Assembly: GCF_050596425.1 (NCBI RefSeq)
Contig: NZ_CP192292.1
Coordinates: 930,001 to 994,000, forward strand
Source of the DNA: G963665925 sp050596425
GTDB lineage: Bacteria > Bacillota > Clostridia > Peptostreptococcales > Acidaminobacteraceae
Direction: 5' to 3'
DNA length: 64,000 nucleotides
The translations under genes were made by a program, and so were the position numbers. The notes beneath the pieces were generated by a model. The model was not told where the DNA came from. It did no database searches and worked only from the letters and a program-made list of their open reading frames with translations. Shown here one piece after another: positions 51,808-60,233 of the stretch (the stretch's first letter is position 1; every line of letters begins with the position of its first letter).

Positions 51808-53826
51808 GTGAAAAGAAATAGATCGGTAAAGCGTTTGATCATAGGTGTTGTGGTGACAGCACTCATTGCTTCAGTTTCATTTACAACAGCGAGAAATTTA
51901 ATGCTTATAAAAGAGAAACTCCAAGTACAAATGCAGGAATATGGGAGCACAATTGTTGATCAGGCCATACATAATTTTGAGAACATACATGGCAGCCAGA
52001 CTCTAATTGATGATCTTTTGAGCAAGAATATCGAAGTGGCCCTTGATTCAATCAATTTGATGGATGAAGACATGTTCAAAAGTATTGATCAAAATGAACC
52101 CAATGCGGGTGAAGAAAGTGCTCTTGATGAGTTCAATCTTATTGCCCCAAGTGGAGAAATTGTATATTCCAACATAGCCAGCAATATAGGACAAGTTTTA
52201 GATAAAAGCCATCCTGTTATGCAAGTTTTCTCGTCAGGGACAAATAGAATGATTGAAGACATTCGTAAGAGTTCGACAGATGGAAACTTTTATAAGTATG
52301 GCGCAATAAAAAAAGGAAATATGGTCATTCAGGTTGGTGTAAATGCCAACAAATATATGTCTTTGAAGGACAAGACAAGCATGGCTCATGTGTTAGGCAG
52401 TATTGCTCAGAGTGAGGATATAAATTACTCAGCCTTTTATGATGCGAACGGCAAAAAGCTAGCGAGCTCAGAGACGTCAATGACTCAGACCTTTGATGAA
52501 AAAGTGAAGACGGCTCTTTTAGGCAAGGCGGCTGGTGGATTGGTTGTTTCTGATGCTTATGGTCCAACCTATGAAATTGCTAAACCGGTTTATGACCAGG
52601 ATCAAGAACTTATAGGTGTTGCAACCTTAGGGCTTTCCCTTGACAAAAATACAGCGGCTTTTGCAGAGATCATTCGGACCACTCTCATAGAAGTCATTCT
52701 TTCCAGTCTGCTTATTGCTGGCTTGCTCTTATACATTATAAATAGGCTGCTTGCTCCACTGAAAAGAGCGCAAAACGCCCTTGAGATTATGGGCAAGGGT
52801 GATTTTAGAGTGGAAATTTCAAAAGAAGACCTTGAAAAAAATGATGAATTTGGAGATATGACACGGTCTCTTAACAAAATGCAGGAAAATGTGCGTCGTC
52901 TAATTGATACTGTACAAAACAATTCAAGCCAAGTGATGGCTTCGTCAAAAGCCTTATCAGAGTCCACAAATGAAGCCAATGTAACAGGGGCAAGTATTGC
53001 AGATGCCACAGATCAAATAGCAAGAATGGCAACGGAACAAGCTGATCATATAACTAGAATTGTATCGGGGGCCCATATACTTGGCACAGAGATTGAGAGC
53101 ACTGGTCACCTTGTAAATGGAGCCTATGAACTTGCTGAACAAACTAATAAGCTAAGTAAAAAAGGCCAAGACATTATGTCTGTTTTACTCAAGCATAATA
53201 TGGAAAACAACGATAAGTCTGACCAGGTCACAAGGGTTATTGCTCAGGTTCAAAATTATGTTGTGGAAGCAGAAACCATCATTGAAATTATCAATAAGAT
53301 TGCCAGCCAAACCAACTTACTCGCCTTAAATGCATCTATTGAAGCGGCAAGAGCGGGAGAATCTGGTCGGGGATTTGCCGTTGTTGCTGATGAAATAAGA
53401 GCGCTGTCGGATGAAACTGCCAAAGCGACAAAAAATATTGAAACCATTATTGAAAATATCCAGCATCATACTGGGCAAGCGGTGCAAACAATTCACCAGA
53501 TGGATGACAGCCTCAAACAGCAAAATGAGTCTATCGAATCCACTTCCGACATTTTTGAATCCACTTCTGGGGCCATAAACAATCTAAGTGGAAAACTGAG
53601 TGAAGTGCAAGAAAAAGCACAGGTTCTAGAAGGCGGAAAGAATAAAATCATAAGTGCTATGGACTCTATATCTGCCACCATACAAGAAACGTCTGCAAGC
53701 ACTCAAGAGGTTTCAGCCTCAATGGAAGAGCAAACGGCTGTTATTGCAGATGTTGATGTTCATGCAAATACTTCAAGAGATCTTGCTGAGTCCATGAATA
53801 AAGCCTTGTCTAAATTTACAGTATGA
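51808..53826 (+). CDS. Methyl-accepting chemotaxis protein
   Basis: A 672-residue chemoreceptor. TM1 is at about 9-31, an extracellular single-Cache-like sensor at about 32-280, TM2 at about 284-306 (SSLLIAGLLLYIINRLL), HAMP at about 306-358 and a long cytoplasmic signalling rod after it. The hairpin tip is QTNLLALNASIEAARAGES, followed by GRGFAVVADEIRALSDET. It starts at GTG with GAGAGGGG about 7 nt upstream. The ligand is unknown. No che gene is nearby. Confidence 0.94.
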   Translation: MKRNRSVKRLIIGVVVTALIASVSFTTARNLMLIKEKLQVQMQEYGSTIVDQAIHNFENIHGSQTLIDDLLSKNIEVALDSINLMDEDMFKSIDQNEPNAGEESALDEFNLIAPSGEIVYSNIASNIGQVLDKSHPVMQVFSSGTNRMIEDIRKSSTDGNFYKYGAIKKGNMVIQVGVNANKYMSLKDKTSMAHVLGSIAQSEDINYSAFYDANGKKLASSETSMTQTFDEKVKTALLGKAAGGLVVSDAYGPTYEIAKPVYDQDQELIGVATLGLSLDKNTAAFAEIIRTTLIEVILSSLLIAGLLLYIINRLLAPLKRAQNALEIMGKGDFRVEISKEDLEKNDEFGDMTRSLNKMQENVRRLIDTVQNNSSQVMASSKALSESTNEANVTGASIADATDQIARMATEQADHITRIVSGAHILGTEIESTGHLVNGAYELAEQTNKLSKKGQDIMSVLLKHNMENNDKSDQVTRVIAQVQNYVVEAETIIEIINKIASQTNLLALNASIEAARAGESGRGFAVVADEIRALSDETAKATKNIETIIENIQHHTGQAVQTIHQMDDSLKQQNESIESTSDIFESTSGAINNLSGKLSEVQEKAQVLEGGKNKIISAMDSISATIQETSASTQEVSASMEEQTAVIADVDVHANTSRDLAESMNKALSKFTV

Positions 53827-53894
53827 TACGTGAAATATACCATAAGAAATTCATTGATATACCGCTCAGACTTGTTTTGTGGCATAATGTTCTA

Positions 53895-53952
53895 AAGCGA
53901 ACAACTTGCAAATCGTTCACATATAAATTATTGTAATGAAGTTTTGCAAGGA
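53895..53952. repeat. Possible remnant of the dispersed element (copy J)
   Basis: AACTTGCAAATCGTTCA near one end and AGTTTTGCAAGG near the other, without the central hairpin. Similar in size to copy C but less conserved. Confidence 0.4.
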
Positions 53953-53968
53953 CAAAACAAAATAAGAA

Positions 53969-54724
53969 ATGGATACTTTTAAAAGTATACTAGGTGAGTT
54001 TATGAATGGGCATGTTTTAAACACCCTATATGAAAACAAGATCAACCATGCATATGTTATTAAAGCACTTGAAGACAAGATGGCGACCACGGTATTTGAG
54101 TTTAGAAGCACTGAAACCCCAGAACTGAGTTATGCTGCCATATGGCACGAAGATAATATTGTGTCACTTTTTGGTGATAAGGTATGGTGCCAAGAATGTT
54201 TTCACCAGTATTTGGGCTACTACAGTTTTTACGATATAGACCCTGGACTGATGGAAGCTTTGTGTGCGGATGCAGACATGAGAAGACTTAGTAACTATGA
54301 TTTAGAAAACCATTATTTAATGCGTCTAGACCATAATGGGATAAAAGAAATTGTAGATCGGTTTAAGGCGCTAAACAGGGGCGATCGGTGCATTAAAGAA
54401 GTTAAGACCATTCAGAATACGACACGCTACCAGTATTTAGAAAGAGATGGTCGAATACTGGGGTCGGTTCTTTTGGAAAAAATCACAGAGAATGTCTTTG
54501 TTATTTCTGAAATGTTGATTAAGAAACCCTTTAGAGACAAGGGCTTTGCCTTTGATTTCATATCACGTCTTCTTGGAGGAAGAATCCCACCAATTACAAA
54601 CGGTGTTGAGAATGAAATTATTCTCCATGTGGATGTGAAAAACACACCTGCCCTAAAACTATATAAGAAGCTTGGATTTAAAAAGGTCGGTGCTTACCAA
54701 AATCTTGTTCATAAAGATGATTAG
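53969..54724 (+). CDS. GNAT family acetyltransferase
   Basis: A 251-residue protein with a GNAT fold in the C-terminal half. The core is about 150-245: GRILGSVLLEKI, SEMLIKKPFRDKGFAFDFIS (the acetyl-CoA loop region) and VKNTPALKLYKKLGFKKVG. The N-terminal half is helical with Cys74 and Cys93 and no recognised domain. The substrate is unknown. The start is ambiguous: 53969 has no ribosome binding site, while ATG 54002 follows AGGTGAG closely. Confidence 0.86.
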   Translation: MDTFKSILGEFMNGHVLNTLYENKINHAYVIKALEDKMATTVFEFRSTETPELSYAAIWHEDNIVSLFGDKVWCQECFHQYLGYYSFYDIDPGLMEALCADADMRRLSNYDLENHYLMRLDHNGIKEIVDRFKALNRGDRCIKEVKTIQNTTRYQYLERDGRILGSVLLEKITENVFVISEMLIKKPFRDKGFAFDFISRLLGGRIPPITNGVENEIILHVDVKNTPALKLYKKLGFKKVGAYQNLVHKDD

Positions 54725-54764
54725 TTTTCAACAAGTGATGTCGTGAATAATGGAGGATAATCTT

Positions 54765-54790
54765 ACTATATTATGATATTATAATATAGT
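54765..54790. promoter_or_regulatory. 10-bp perfect inverted repeat before the CobW gene
   Basis: ACTATATTAT (54765-54774), GATATT, ATAATATAGT (54781-54790), 36 bp before the start. No T run follows, so an operator or promoter element is more likely than a terminator. Confidence 0.5.
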
Positions 54791-54826
54791 GAACCCTAAC
54801 ATAATGGAACAATAACGAGGTGACTT

Positions 54827-55759
54827 ATGAAAAAACCAATTAAACTGTATACTGTAACAGGATTCTTAGGTGCGGGAAAAACCAGCTTTTTAAAGCATGT
54901 TCTTGAGCGTTCTGGTGATGCTAAAGTTGGCGTGATACAAAACGAATTTGGGAAAATTGGAATAGATGGTGACATCATTCGAAAAGATGGAATGGAAATG
55001 ATCGAGATCAATCGTGGGTCTATCTTTTGTTCTTGCCTACAATTGTCCTTTATAGAAGCGCTCCAAGAAATGGCAGATAAAAATGTAGACTATCTTTTTG
55101 TTGAGGGGTCCGGTCTGGCAGATCCATCCAATATGAATGAAATACTAGAAGCACTTCACTCGGTCAAGCCAGAGGCCATGGACTACCGTGGTGCCATTTG
55201 CATTATAGATGGTGCACACTTTTTAGATCAACTAGAAGAAATCGAAACTGTAGAAAAACAAGTTCGTCATGCTCAAATGGCTATTGTTAACAAGTCGGAT
55301 TTGATTGAAGATGGCACAAGGGCAAAAATTCACAGTGTCTTAAATGATCTAAAATCAGATATAGTCATTAAAGAAGCAGAGTATGGTGCGTTTGATTGGG
55401 ACTTCATGAAAGAAGACCTCATGCATTTAAGTTCTATAAAGTTTGATGAAACGTCTAACAAGGAAGAAAACAAGCCCAAAACCCTCCATTTAACCACTCA
55501 GGAAATCATAGATAAAAACAAGCTGATTGATTTCATTGATGCAATCAGTCAGGACTGTTACCGTATTAAAGGATTTGCAAAGCTAGTAGATGGATGGCAA
55601 CAAGTGGATGTGGTGGGACGCCGAGTTGATTTTAAACCGATCCCAACTCGGGATGAAGAAACACGCCTTGTATTCATTTCCAAAATAGGGCCTCAGGTGA
55701 TCAAACCAATCTTCTCGCACTGGGAAGAGTCCGTAGGCACAAAAATGAAACTCAGATAA
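54827..55759 (+). CDS. CobW/COG0523 family metal-chaperone GTPase
   Basis: A 310-residue GTPase of the CobW/YjiA/ZNG1 group. The P loop is GFLGAGKTSFLKHVL, Walker B is DYLFVEGSGLADP and the base-specificity motif is NKSDLIE. The usual CxCC metal motif appears as IFCSCLQLSF, a variant with two Cys spaced by Ser. The C-terminal CobW_C domain is at about 225-310. It probably moves zinc or another metal into a target enzyme. CGAGGTGA precedes the ATG. Confidence 0.92.
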   Translation: MKKPIKLYTVTGFLGAGKTSFLKHVLERSGDAKVGVIQNEFGKIGIDGDIIRKDGMEMIEINRGSIFCSCLQLSFIEALQEMADKNVDYLFVEGSGLADPSNMNEILEALHSVKPEAMDYRGAICIIDGAHFLDQLEEIETVEKQVRHAQMAIVNKSDLIEDGTRAKIHSVLNDLKSDIVIKEAEYGAFDWDFMKEDLMHLSSIKFDETSNKEENKPKTLHLTTQEIIDKNKLIDFIDAISQDCYRIKGFAKLVDGWQQVDVVGRRVDFKPIPTRDEETRLVFISKIGPQVIKPIFSHWEESVGTKMKLR

Positions 55760-55950
55760 ATGGATGGCAACCTCCCATACGCTTAAGGACTTTTCAAAAG
55801 ACTCTTGAATCGAACTGGTTGCAAAGTCTTAAAAAAGTCTAGAAATCGGATGTTTATCTTAATGATCTTTTAAGGCTTTTTTCAGCCCCCATTAAGGACA
55901 AGACCTTATTATGATTACATAAATGATGAAGCGTTCTAAAGGAGGACACT

Positions 55951-56268
55951 ATGCTAATTACAACAACACCTACACTAGAGAATCAACCAATAAAAGATTA
56001 TTTGGGCATTGCCAATGGAGAAGTTATTATTGGTATAAATGTGATTAAGGATTTTACAGCAGGGCTTCGTGATATTTTTGGTGGCAGAAGTGCGACATAC
56101 GAAAATGAGCTTGTACGTGGTCGTGAAGAAGCCATTCAAGAAATGAAATCACGCGCTAAAAAAATGGGCGCCGATGCTGTTGTTGGCGTAGATATTGACT
56201 TTGAAGTGCTTGGACAGGGCGGATCAATGATGATGATCGTTGCCACGGGCACAGCCGTTAAGCTATAG
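55951..56268 (+). CDS. YbjQ/UPF0145 family protein
   Basis: A 105-residue protein of the YbjQ family, putative heavy-metal-binding or beta-rich pentamers of unknown role. Signatures are IANGEVIIGINVIKDF, GRSATYENELVRGREEA and AKKMGADAVVGVDIDFE. The length is typical. AAAGGAGG about 8 nt upstream fixes the start. It is single, with its own terminator. Confidence 0.94.
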   Translation: MLITTTPTLENQPIKDYLGIANGEVIIGINVIKDFTAGLRDIFGGRSATYENELVRGREEAIQEMKSRAKKMGADAVVGVDIDFEVLGQGGSMMMIVATGTAVKL

Positions 56269-56274
56269 CATAAA

Positions 56275-56328
56275 AGAGCGTTGGCAAATGGAATCATAGA
56301 TTCTATAAGTCAACGCTCTATTTTTATT
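56275..56328 (+). terminator. Terminator after ybjQ
   Basis: AGAGCGTTG (56275-56283) pairs with CAACGCTCT (56311-56319), with an inner GAATC/GATTC stem and a T run. Confidence 0.88.
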
Positions 56329-56380
56329 TAAAAGGAATAATATTTGCCCCAGTCTCAGATTCGTATAAGGGGCGAGGTGA

Positions 56381-57400
56381 TTAATCAATGACAATATCCA
56401 AATTCTTTAGAGAGGCCAATGTGTTCACCACGGCAAATATAAGAACAGCTGCCAAATTGGCTGTTGTGCTGTCTTGATCAAAACGTGGAGACACTTCAGC
56501 AATATCAAAACTGATAAATTTGCCACTCATCATAATGTATTTGAGAATTTTTATAACTTGTTCTGGGTGGAGTCCAACGGCCTGTGCTGCGCTGACTCCA
56601 GGGGCGTAAGCCGCAGAGAAAACATCAGAACAGATTGTCACATAAATTTGGTCATGAAGCTTTAGAAACCTATCCACTTTATCAAGGATCGGCCAGATGT
56701 CTTGATTTACCATATCCTTAGCAAGAACATACTGGACCCCTAAGTTGTTGGCCGTTTTAAAAAGGGCCAAGGTGTTGCTTCTTTTCTGTATGCCCAAGCA
56801 CATATAGCCGTAGTGGTCACCACTTTCCTGGCAGATGTCTGCAATTTGCCTAAACATAGTTCCAGAACTGCCACCATTTGGATAGGGTCTTAAATCAAAG
56901 TGGGCGTCGAAATTTATTATGCCCAGCTTGTCTTTTCTATCTATTGATGCGTTATAGTCTTTTATGCCACAGTAGTGACCAAATGCTATTTCGTGGCCAC
57001 CCCCTAAAACGATAGGGTACATGTTTCTTTCTAGAATTTTTTTCACTGTTTGTGAAAGTATTTCTTGTCCCTTTTCAAGTTCGATGTCGTGGCAGTAAAT
57101 ATTGCCTGCATCAAAGAGTCTTACATCTTCTTTAAATTGGCAGGGTAAGTTGGAAAGTTCCTTGCGTATACTTTTTGGCCCTTTGGCTGCGCCAGCGCGG
57201 CCTTTATTTCTTGTAACACCATCATCACAGCAGAATCCAATAAAGCAAATTGCCAGTGCACCATCAAAGGGCTTAGCAGATTCATCGAGTAGATCAACCG
57301 GTTCAATCCATTGATGCCAGCGGAATGCGTCATAATCGTCATGGCTGTCAATTCGACCTTGCCATACATTTGCGTCTATTGGATGATAATGTGTTTTCAT
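56381..57400 (-). CDS. hutG: Formimidoylglutamase (arginase-family HutG)
   Basis: A 339-residue ureohydrolase. Manganese motifs are GGGHEIAFGHY, INFDAHFDLR and ICSDVFSAAYAPGVSA; this Ser-Asp-Val-Phe form with GTMFRQIA points to formimidoylglutamase rather than arginase or agmatinase. It splits N-formimidoyl-glutamate into glutamate and formamide, the last step of one histidine breakdown route. No other hut gene is adjacent. The start at 57400 has GGAGG about 9 nt upstream. Confidence 0.9.
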   Translation of the reverse strand: MKTHYHPIDANVWQGRIDSHDDYDAFRWHQWIEPVDLLDESAKPFDGALAICFIGFCCDDGVTRNKGRAGAAKGPKSIRKELSNLPCQFKEDVRLFDAGNIYCHDIELEKGQEILSQTVKKILERNMYPIVLGGGHEIAFGHYCGIKDYNASIDRKDKLGIINFDAHFDLRPYPNGGSSGTMFRQIADICQESGDHYGYMCLGIQKRSNTLALFKTANNLGVQYVLAKDMVNQDIWPILDKVDRFLKLHDQIYVTICSDVFSAAYAPGVSAAQAVGLHPEQVIKILKYIMMSGKFISFDIAEVSPRFDQDSTTANLAAVLIFAVVNTLASLKNLDIVID

Positions 57401-57739
57401 TCTAATCGCCTCCATAGTGTAACTTATATCCGGATGAACAGTTCATTATAACGGCTTATCGTCTTTGAAAAGTCAATGACAACCTGATACTATTAAGTGT
57501 GTGATTCACTGAAGATCCATTATGGTTTAAGAAGACATATCATGAGAATCGTTTATAAAGTTTGCTAAGTAATAGATATTTTAGAATCGTAAGTTCTATA
57601 ATGGGTATCTTGGTGACGTGGATCCTTAATTTTGCAAGTTGCTTTTCTAAATGTATCATAATTGAATGTCAGTACAGGAAATAACATGGTGAGGATAAGA
57701 CCACCAGGGCCGTGTGCCCTTACAAACCAGGAGCAAAAT

Positions 57740-57997
57740 ATGAACGAGTTTATGTACATTATATTTAAGACCCATTCAGATGGTATGGCTATGGAAAGAA
57801 AGCTAAAAGCAGCGGACATTGATCATGAAATTGTTCCAACCCCCCGCCAATTTTCCACAAGTTGTAGCATATCTATTAGAATAGATGAAAAAGATCTAAG
57901 AGAAGTTCAGGCCATTCTAGCCTATAGCCCAACTATTAATTCTCGTGGCATACATAAAGCGAAAAAACGTAAAAAGGGACTTTTTCGTAGAAAATAA
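57740..57997 (+). CDS. DUF3343 family protein
   Basis: An 85-residue protein. MYIIFKTHSDGMAMERKLKA near the start and a conserved PTPRQFSTSCSISIRI match DUF3343, small proteins of unknown role found in Clostridia. The C-terminus is very basic (KKRKKGLFRRK). The start at 57740 is preferred because AGGAG lies about 6 nt upstream; the frame is open further back without support. Confidence 0.88.
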   Translation: MNEFMYIIFKTHSDGMAMERKLKAADIDHEIVPTPRQFSTSCSISIRIDEKDLREVQAILAYSPTINSRGIHKAKKRKKGLFRRK

Positions 57998-58378
57998 TAT
58001 ATTTTTTAACGAAAAGTATTTGATAATCGTCATATAAATAGAATTGGTTCGTAAAAGATCAAACAGAAAATAAATCACTCATCTCATCTTTTCTATACAA
58101 TTCCGATGATATTAATACAGTTTAAAAATATGAGCATGTGGTATAAAAACCTCTCAAGCCTTTAAATGTTAATAATTGCTTAAGCGTTGTCAAATAGACG
58201 TATATTCTTCAAAAATGGAATAAATTTTAAAAGAATTGTCGAGATTCCTTGAAAATAGTGTTAGAATGAATTAAAATAATATTACATTTTTTAACATAGT
58301 TTAGGAACTCATTTTTCTTAGTTTGAAAATCGTCAAGTAATAGAGTCAGACGTAAAATACGAATACGGGGGTATAGGC
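57998..58378. other. AT-rich intergenic region before the second MarR gene
   Basis: Contains a good promoter for the MarR gene (58249-58277). No other feature is seen. Confidence 0.5.
58249..58277 (+). promoter_or_regulatory. Promoter of the second MarR gene
   Basis: TTGAAA (58249-58254), a 17-nt spacer and TAAAAT (58272-58277). Confidence 0.68.
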
Positions 58379-58816
58379 ATGACACATGCAAAACGATTGA
58401 ACAAATTGGCTTATGAAATGAACAACTTTGTACGCAAGCATTATAAAAGATTTGACAAGGATGAATACAGATTGTCAGATATTGAACGTGAAATCATATT
58501 ACATATGTACTATAATCCAGGCATTTCACTTAAAGAAGTGAGCAGTCATTTAGATGTTCCAGGCAGCACTCTTACAAGCGCCCTAGATAGACTGGAAAGA
58601 AAAGGGCTGATGACTCGGGTCAAAAAGGAAGATGATAAAAGATCATTTAGACTTATGCCGACAGACCAAGGGGAAACAATGCTTGAGAGAAAAGAAGTCC
58701 TTCATGAACGTGTGTTCACAGACCTTTTAAGTGTTTTGAATGCGGAGGAGCAGGCGCAATTTGTAGACCTAATGGATACAGTTCGTTCTAGATTGAAAGA
58801 CAGATTTCCATATTAA
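58379..58816 (+). CDS. MarR family transcriptional regulator
   Basis: A 145-residue winged-helix regulator. ISLKEVSSHLDVPGSTLTSA is the helix-turn-helix and LMTRVKKEDDKRSFRLMPT the wing with the conserved Asp-Lys-Arg. The N- and C-terminal helices would form the dimer. It has no divergent or downstream partner gene on its own strand, so the target is unknown. CGGGGGTATAGGC precedes the ATG. A strong terminator follows. Confidence 0.92.
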   Translation: MTHAKRLNKLAYEMNNFVRKHYKRFDKDEYRLSDIEREIILHMYYNPGISLKEVSSHLDVPGSTLTSALDRLERKGLMTRVKKEDDKRSFRLMPTDQGETMLERKEVLHERVFTDLLSVLNAEEQAQFVDLMDTVRSRLKDRFPY

Positions 58817-58897
58817 GCTATTCATGGCAGGGCACATGGTCCGATGAATAGGCAAACTAAGATAACTTTATAGATGAACAGCTCCATAGTGAGCGCT

Positions 58898-58932
58898 AAA
58901 AATCCGTTTGGTCAACCAAACGGATTTTTTTA
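58898..58932 (+). terminator. Terminator after the second MarR gene
   Basis: AAAATCCGTTTGGT pairs with ACCAAACGGATTTT around a 2-nt loop centre, then T-rich. Confidence 0.92.
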
Positions 58933-59044
58933 CTTTATTTTATCTATTTAACTTTTTATGTTAGACATGGAATGTACAATATATGTTTGAATTCTCAGCA
59001 TTTGGGTAAGAATATCCAAGTGCAAGTTGTATGAACAGTCCGAT

Positions 59045-59428
59045 CTAGGGTTGCTTTTTTGCAAGTTTTTCTATTATACGTGGATCATTTTTTCGAGTAC
59101 ACTTCGGACAGGGTGATGTTTCAATGTACTCACACAATTCGTAGTGCCCACCTTCTATTGTAAGTATATAACCACCTACAAGACTCTTTGCAACCTTCTT
59201 TCTGGCATCGTTGTACAACCTTTGAAAGGTTGAACGGCTGACACCCATAATATCCGCACCTTCATGTTGCGTGTGGTCTTCCAGATCCATAAGACGTAGT
59301 GTTTCAAGCTCTTCTAAAGTCATATGGATGGAAGTACCTGCCGAGGATTCATGTGATGGCCCGGTCGGGTGAAACTCCCTGAATTCGGGCATCTGACAAA
59401 TCCGGCGTGGTTTTGTCGGTCTAGCCAT
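59045..59428 (-). CDS. DUF134 family DNA-binding protein
   Basis: A 127-residue protein of the DUF134 family, with a sigma-70 region 4-like HTH. It begins MARPTKPRRICQMPEFREF, has LEELETLRLMDLEDHTQHEG and the recognition helix ADIMGVSRSTFQRLYNDAR. A CPKC pair near the end could bind metal. Members often neighbour nitrogenase-associated (NifB/NifX-like) metal genes, none of which is seen here. GGAGG 9 nt upstream supports the start. Confidence 0.93.
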   Translation of the reverse strand: MARPTKPRRICQMPEFREFHPTGPSHESSAGTSIHMTLEELETLRLMDLEDHTQHEGADIMGVSRSTFQRLYNDARKKVAKSLVGGYILTIEGGHYELCEYIETSPCPKCTRKNDPRIIEKLAKKQP

Positions 59429-59504
59429 ATTTCCGTACCTCCTTCCCTATATCGTATCAAAAAAAACCTTTGATGAAAAGAAGGAGTGTGTCTCCACATG
59501 CAAG

Positions 59505-59720
59505 TTAGTGGAGGATAGCTTTCAAAACAGCGATAAGACCAATGCCAACAAGCATGACGATGGCTAAAGGGAGAAACAAGGCAAAGGATAGTGGAAGTAT
59601 AGCAAGAACCACAAAAGCTCCTATAAGGCCAATGGCAATTCTTAATATTCCAAAACCCAGTGCAAGGGTTACTTTTAAAACAATAAATAAAAATAACAGG
59701 GCAAATAGTATCTCAAACAT
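59505..59720 (-). CDS. Small hydrophobic membrane protein (71 aa)
   Basis: A 71-residue protein almost entirely hydrophobic, with about two to three membrane helices (about 3-23, 25-48, 50-68) and no charged domain. The function is unknown. AAAGGAGG about 9 nt upstream of the ATG makes it a real gene. It lies 76 bp upstream of the DUF134 gene on the same strand and may be co-transcribed with it. Confidence 0.78.
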   Translation of the reverse strand: MFEILFALLFLFIVLKVTLALGFGILRIAIGLIGAFVVLAILPLSFALFLPLAIVMLVGIGLIAVLKAILH

Positions 59721-59865
59721 GATATAGCCTCCTTTGATATGTGAATACTCTATGTTTATAATGTACGCCTATTCGATTAAATCTGTCTTTAACATTCATT
59801 AGAATTCCATTAAAAGATTTCATCTGTATTGCTTCCGGGCAGGTCATGGAAATAGAGTTTACAAA

Positions 59866-59979
59866 TGATCGGCTTGCAAAATGTCATTCAAGAACACTCG
59901 CCAGGCCATATATAGAATTATTATTCTTAAATATATATGGTAGGGCGAGTGCAAGGATTTATAATTCTGCAAGCGCCTA
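59866..59979 (-). repeat. Dispersed element, copy F (full length, inverted)
   Basis: GGCTTGCAAAATGTCATTCA at one end and AATTCTGCAAGCGCCTAA at the other. The central stem CACTCGCC with GGCGAGTG, extended by CCATATATA/TATATATGG, pairs over about 20 bp with three mismatches. The stem sequence differs from copies A and E. Confidence 0.88.
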
Positions 59980-60162
59980 AAATAATAGAATGGAAGATAT
60001 AAAAATGGAATTGAGGATATAAATATGATGGAGTTAACATCGATTTAATCAAGCGATTCAAGTATTTTAATACAATATTATGGAATGAGATAAAGAAATA
60101 AGTTGATGAAAATTCATAGTCTAAGATGTGCAACCAATCGATGGGAAAAAATCACAACAATA

Positions 60163-60204
60163 TACACAGAATTACATACACAGAATTACATACGCAGAAC
60201 TGCG
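60163..60204. repeat. 14-bp tandem repeat before ppx
   Basis: TACACAGAATTACA at 60163-60176 and 60177-60190, with a diverged third unit TACGCAGAACTGCG at 60191-60204, 30 bp before the ppx start. The region 59721-60233 otherwise holds only copy F and AT-rich sequence. Confidence 0.85.
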
Positions 60205-60233
60205 TGTGACAGGAATAGGAAGAGGGGCTTTTT

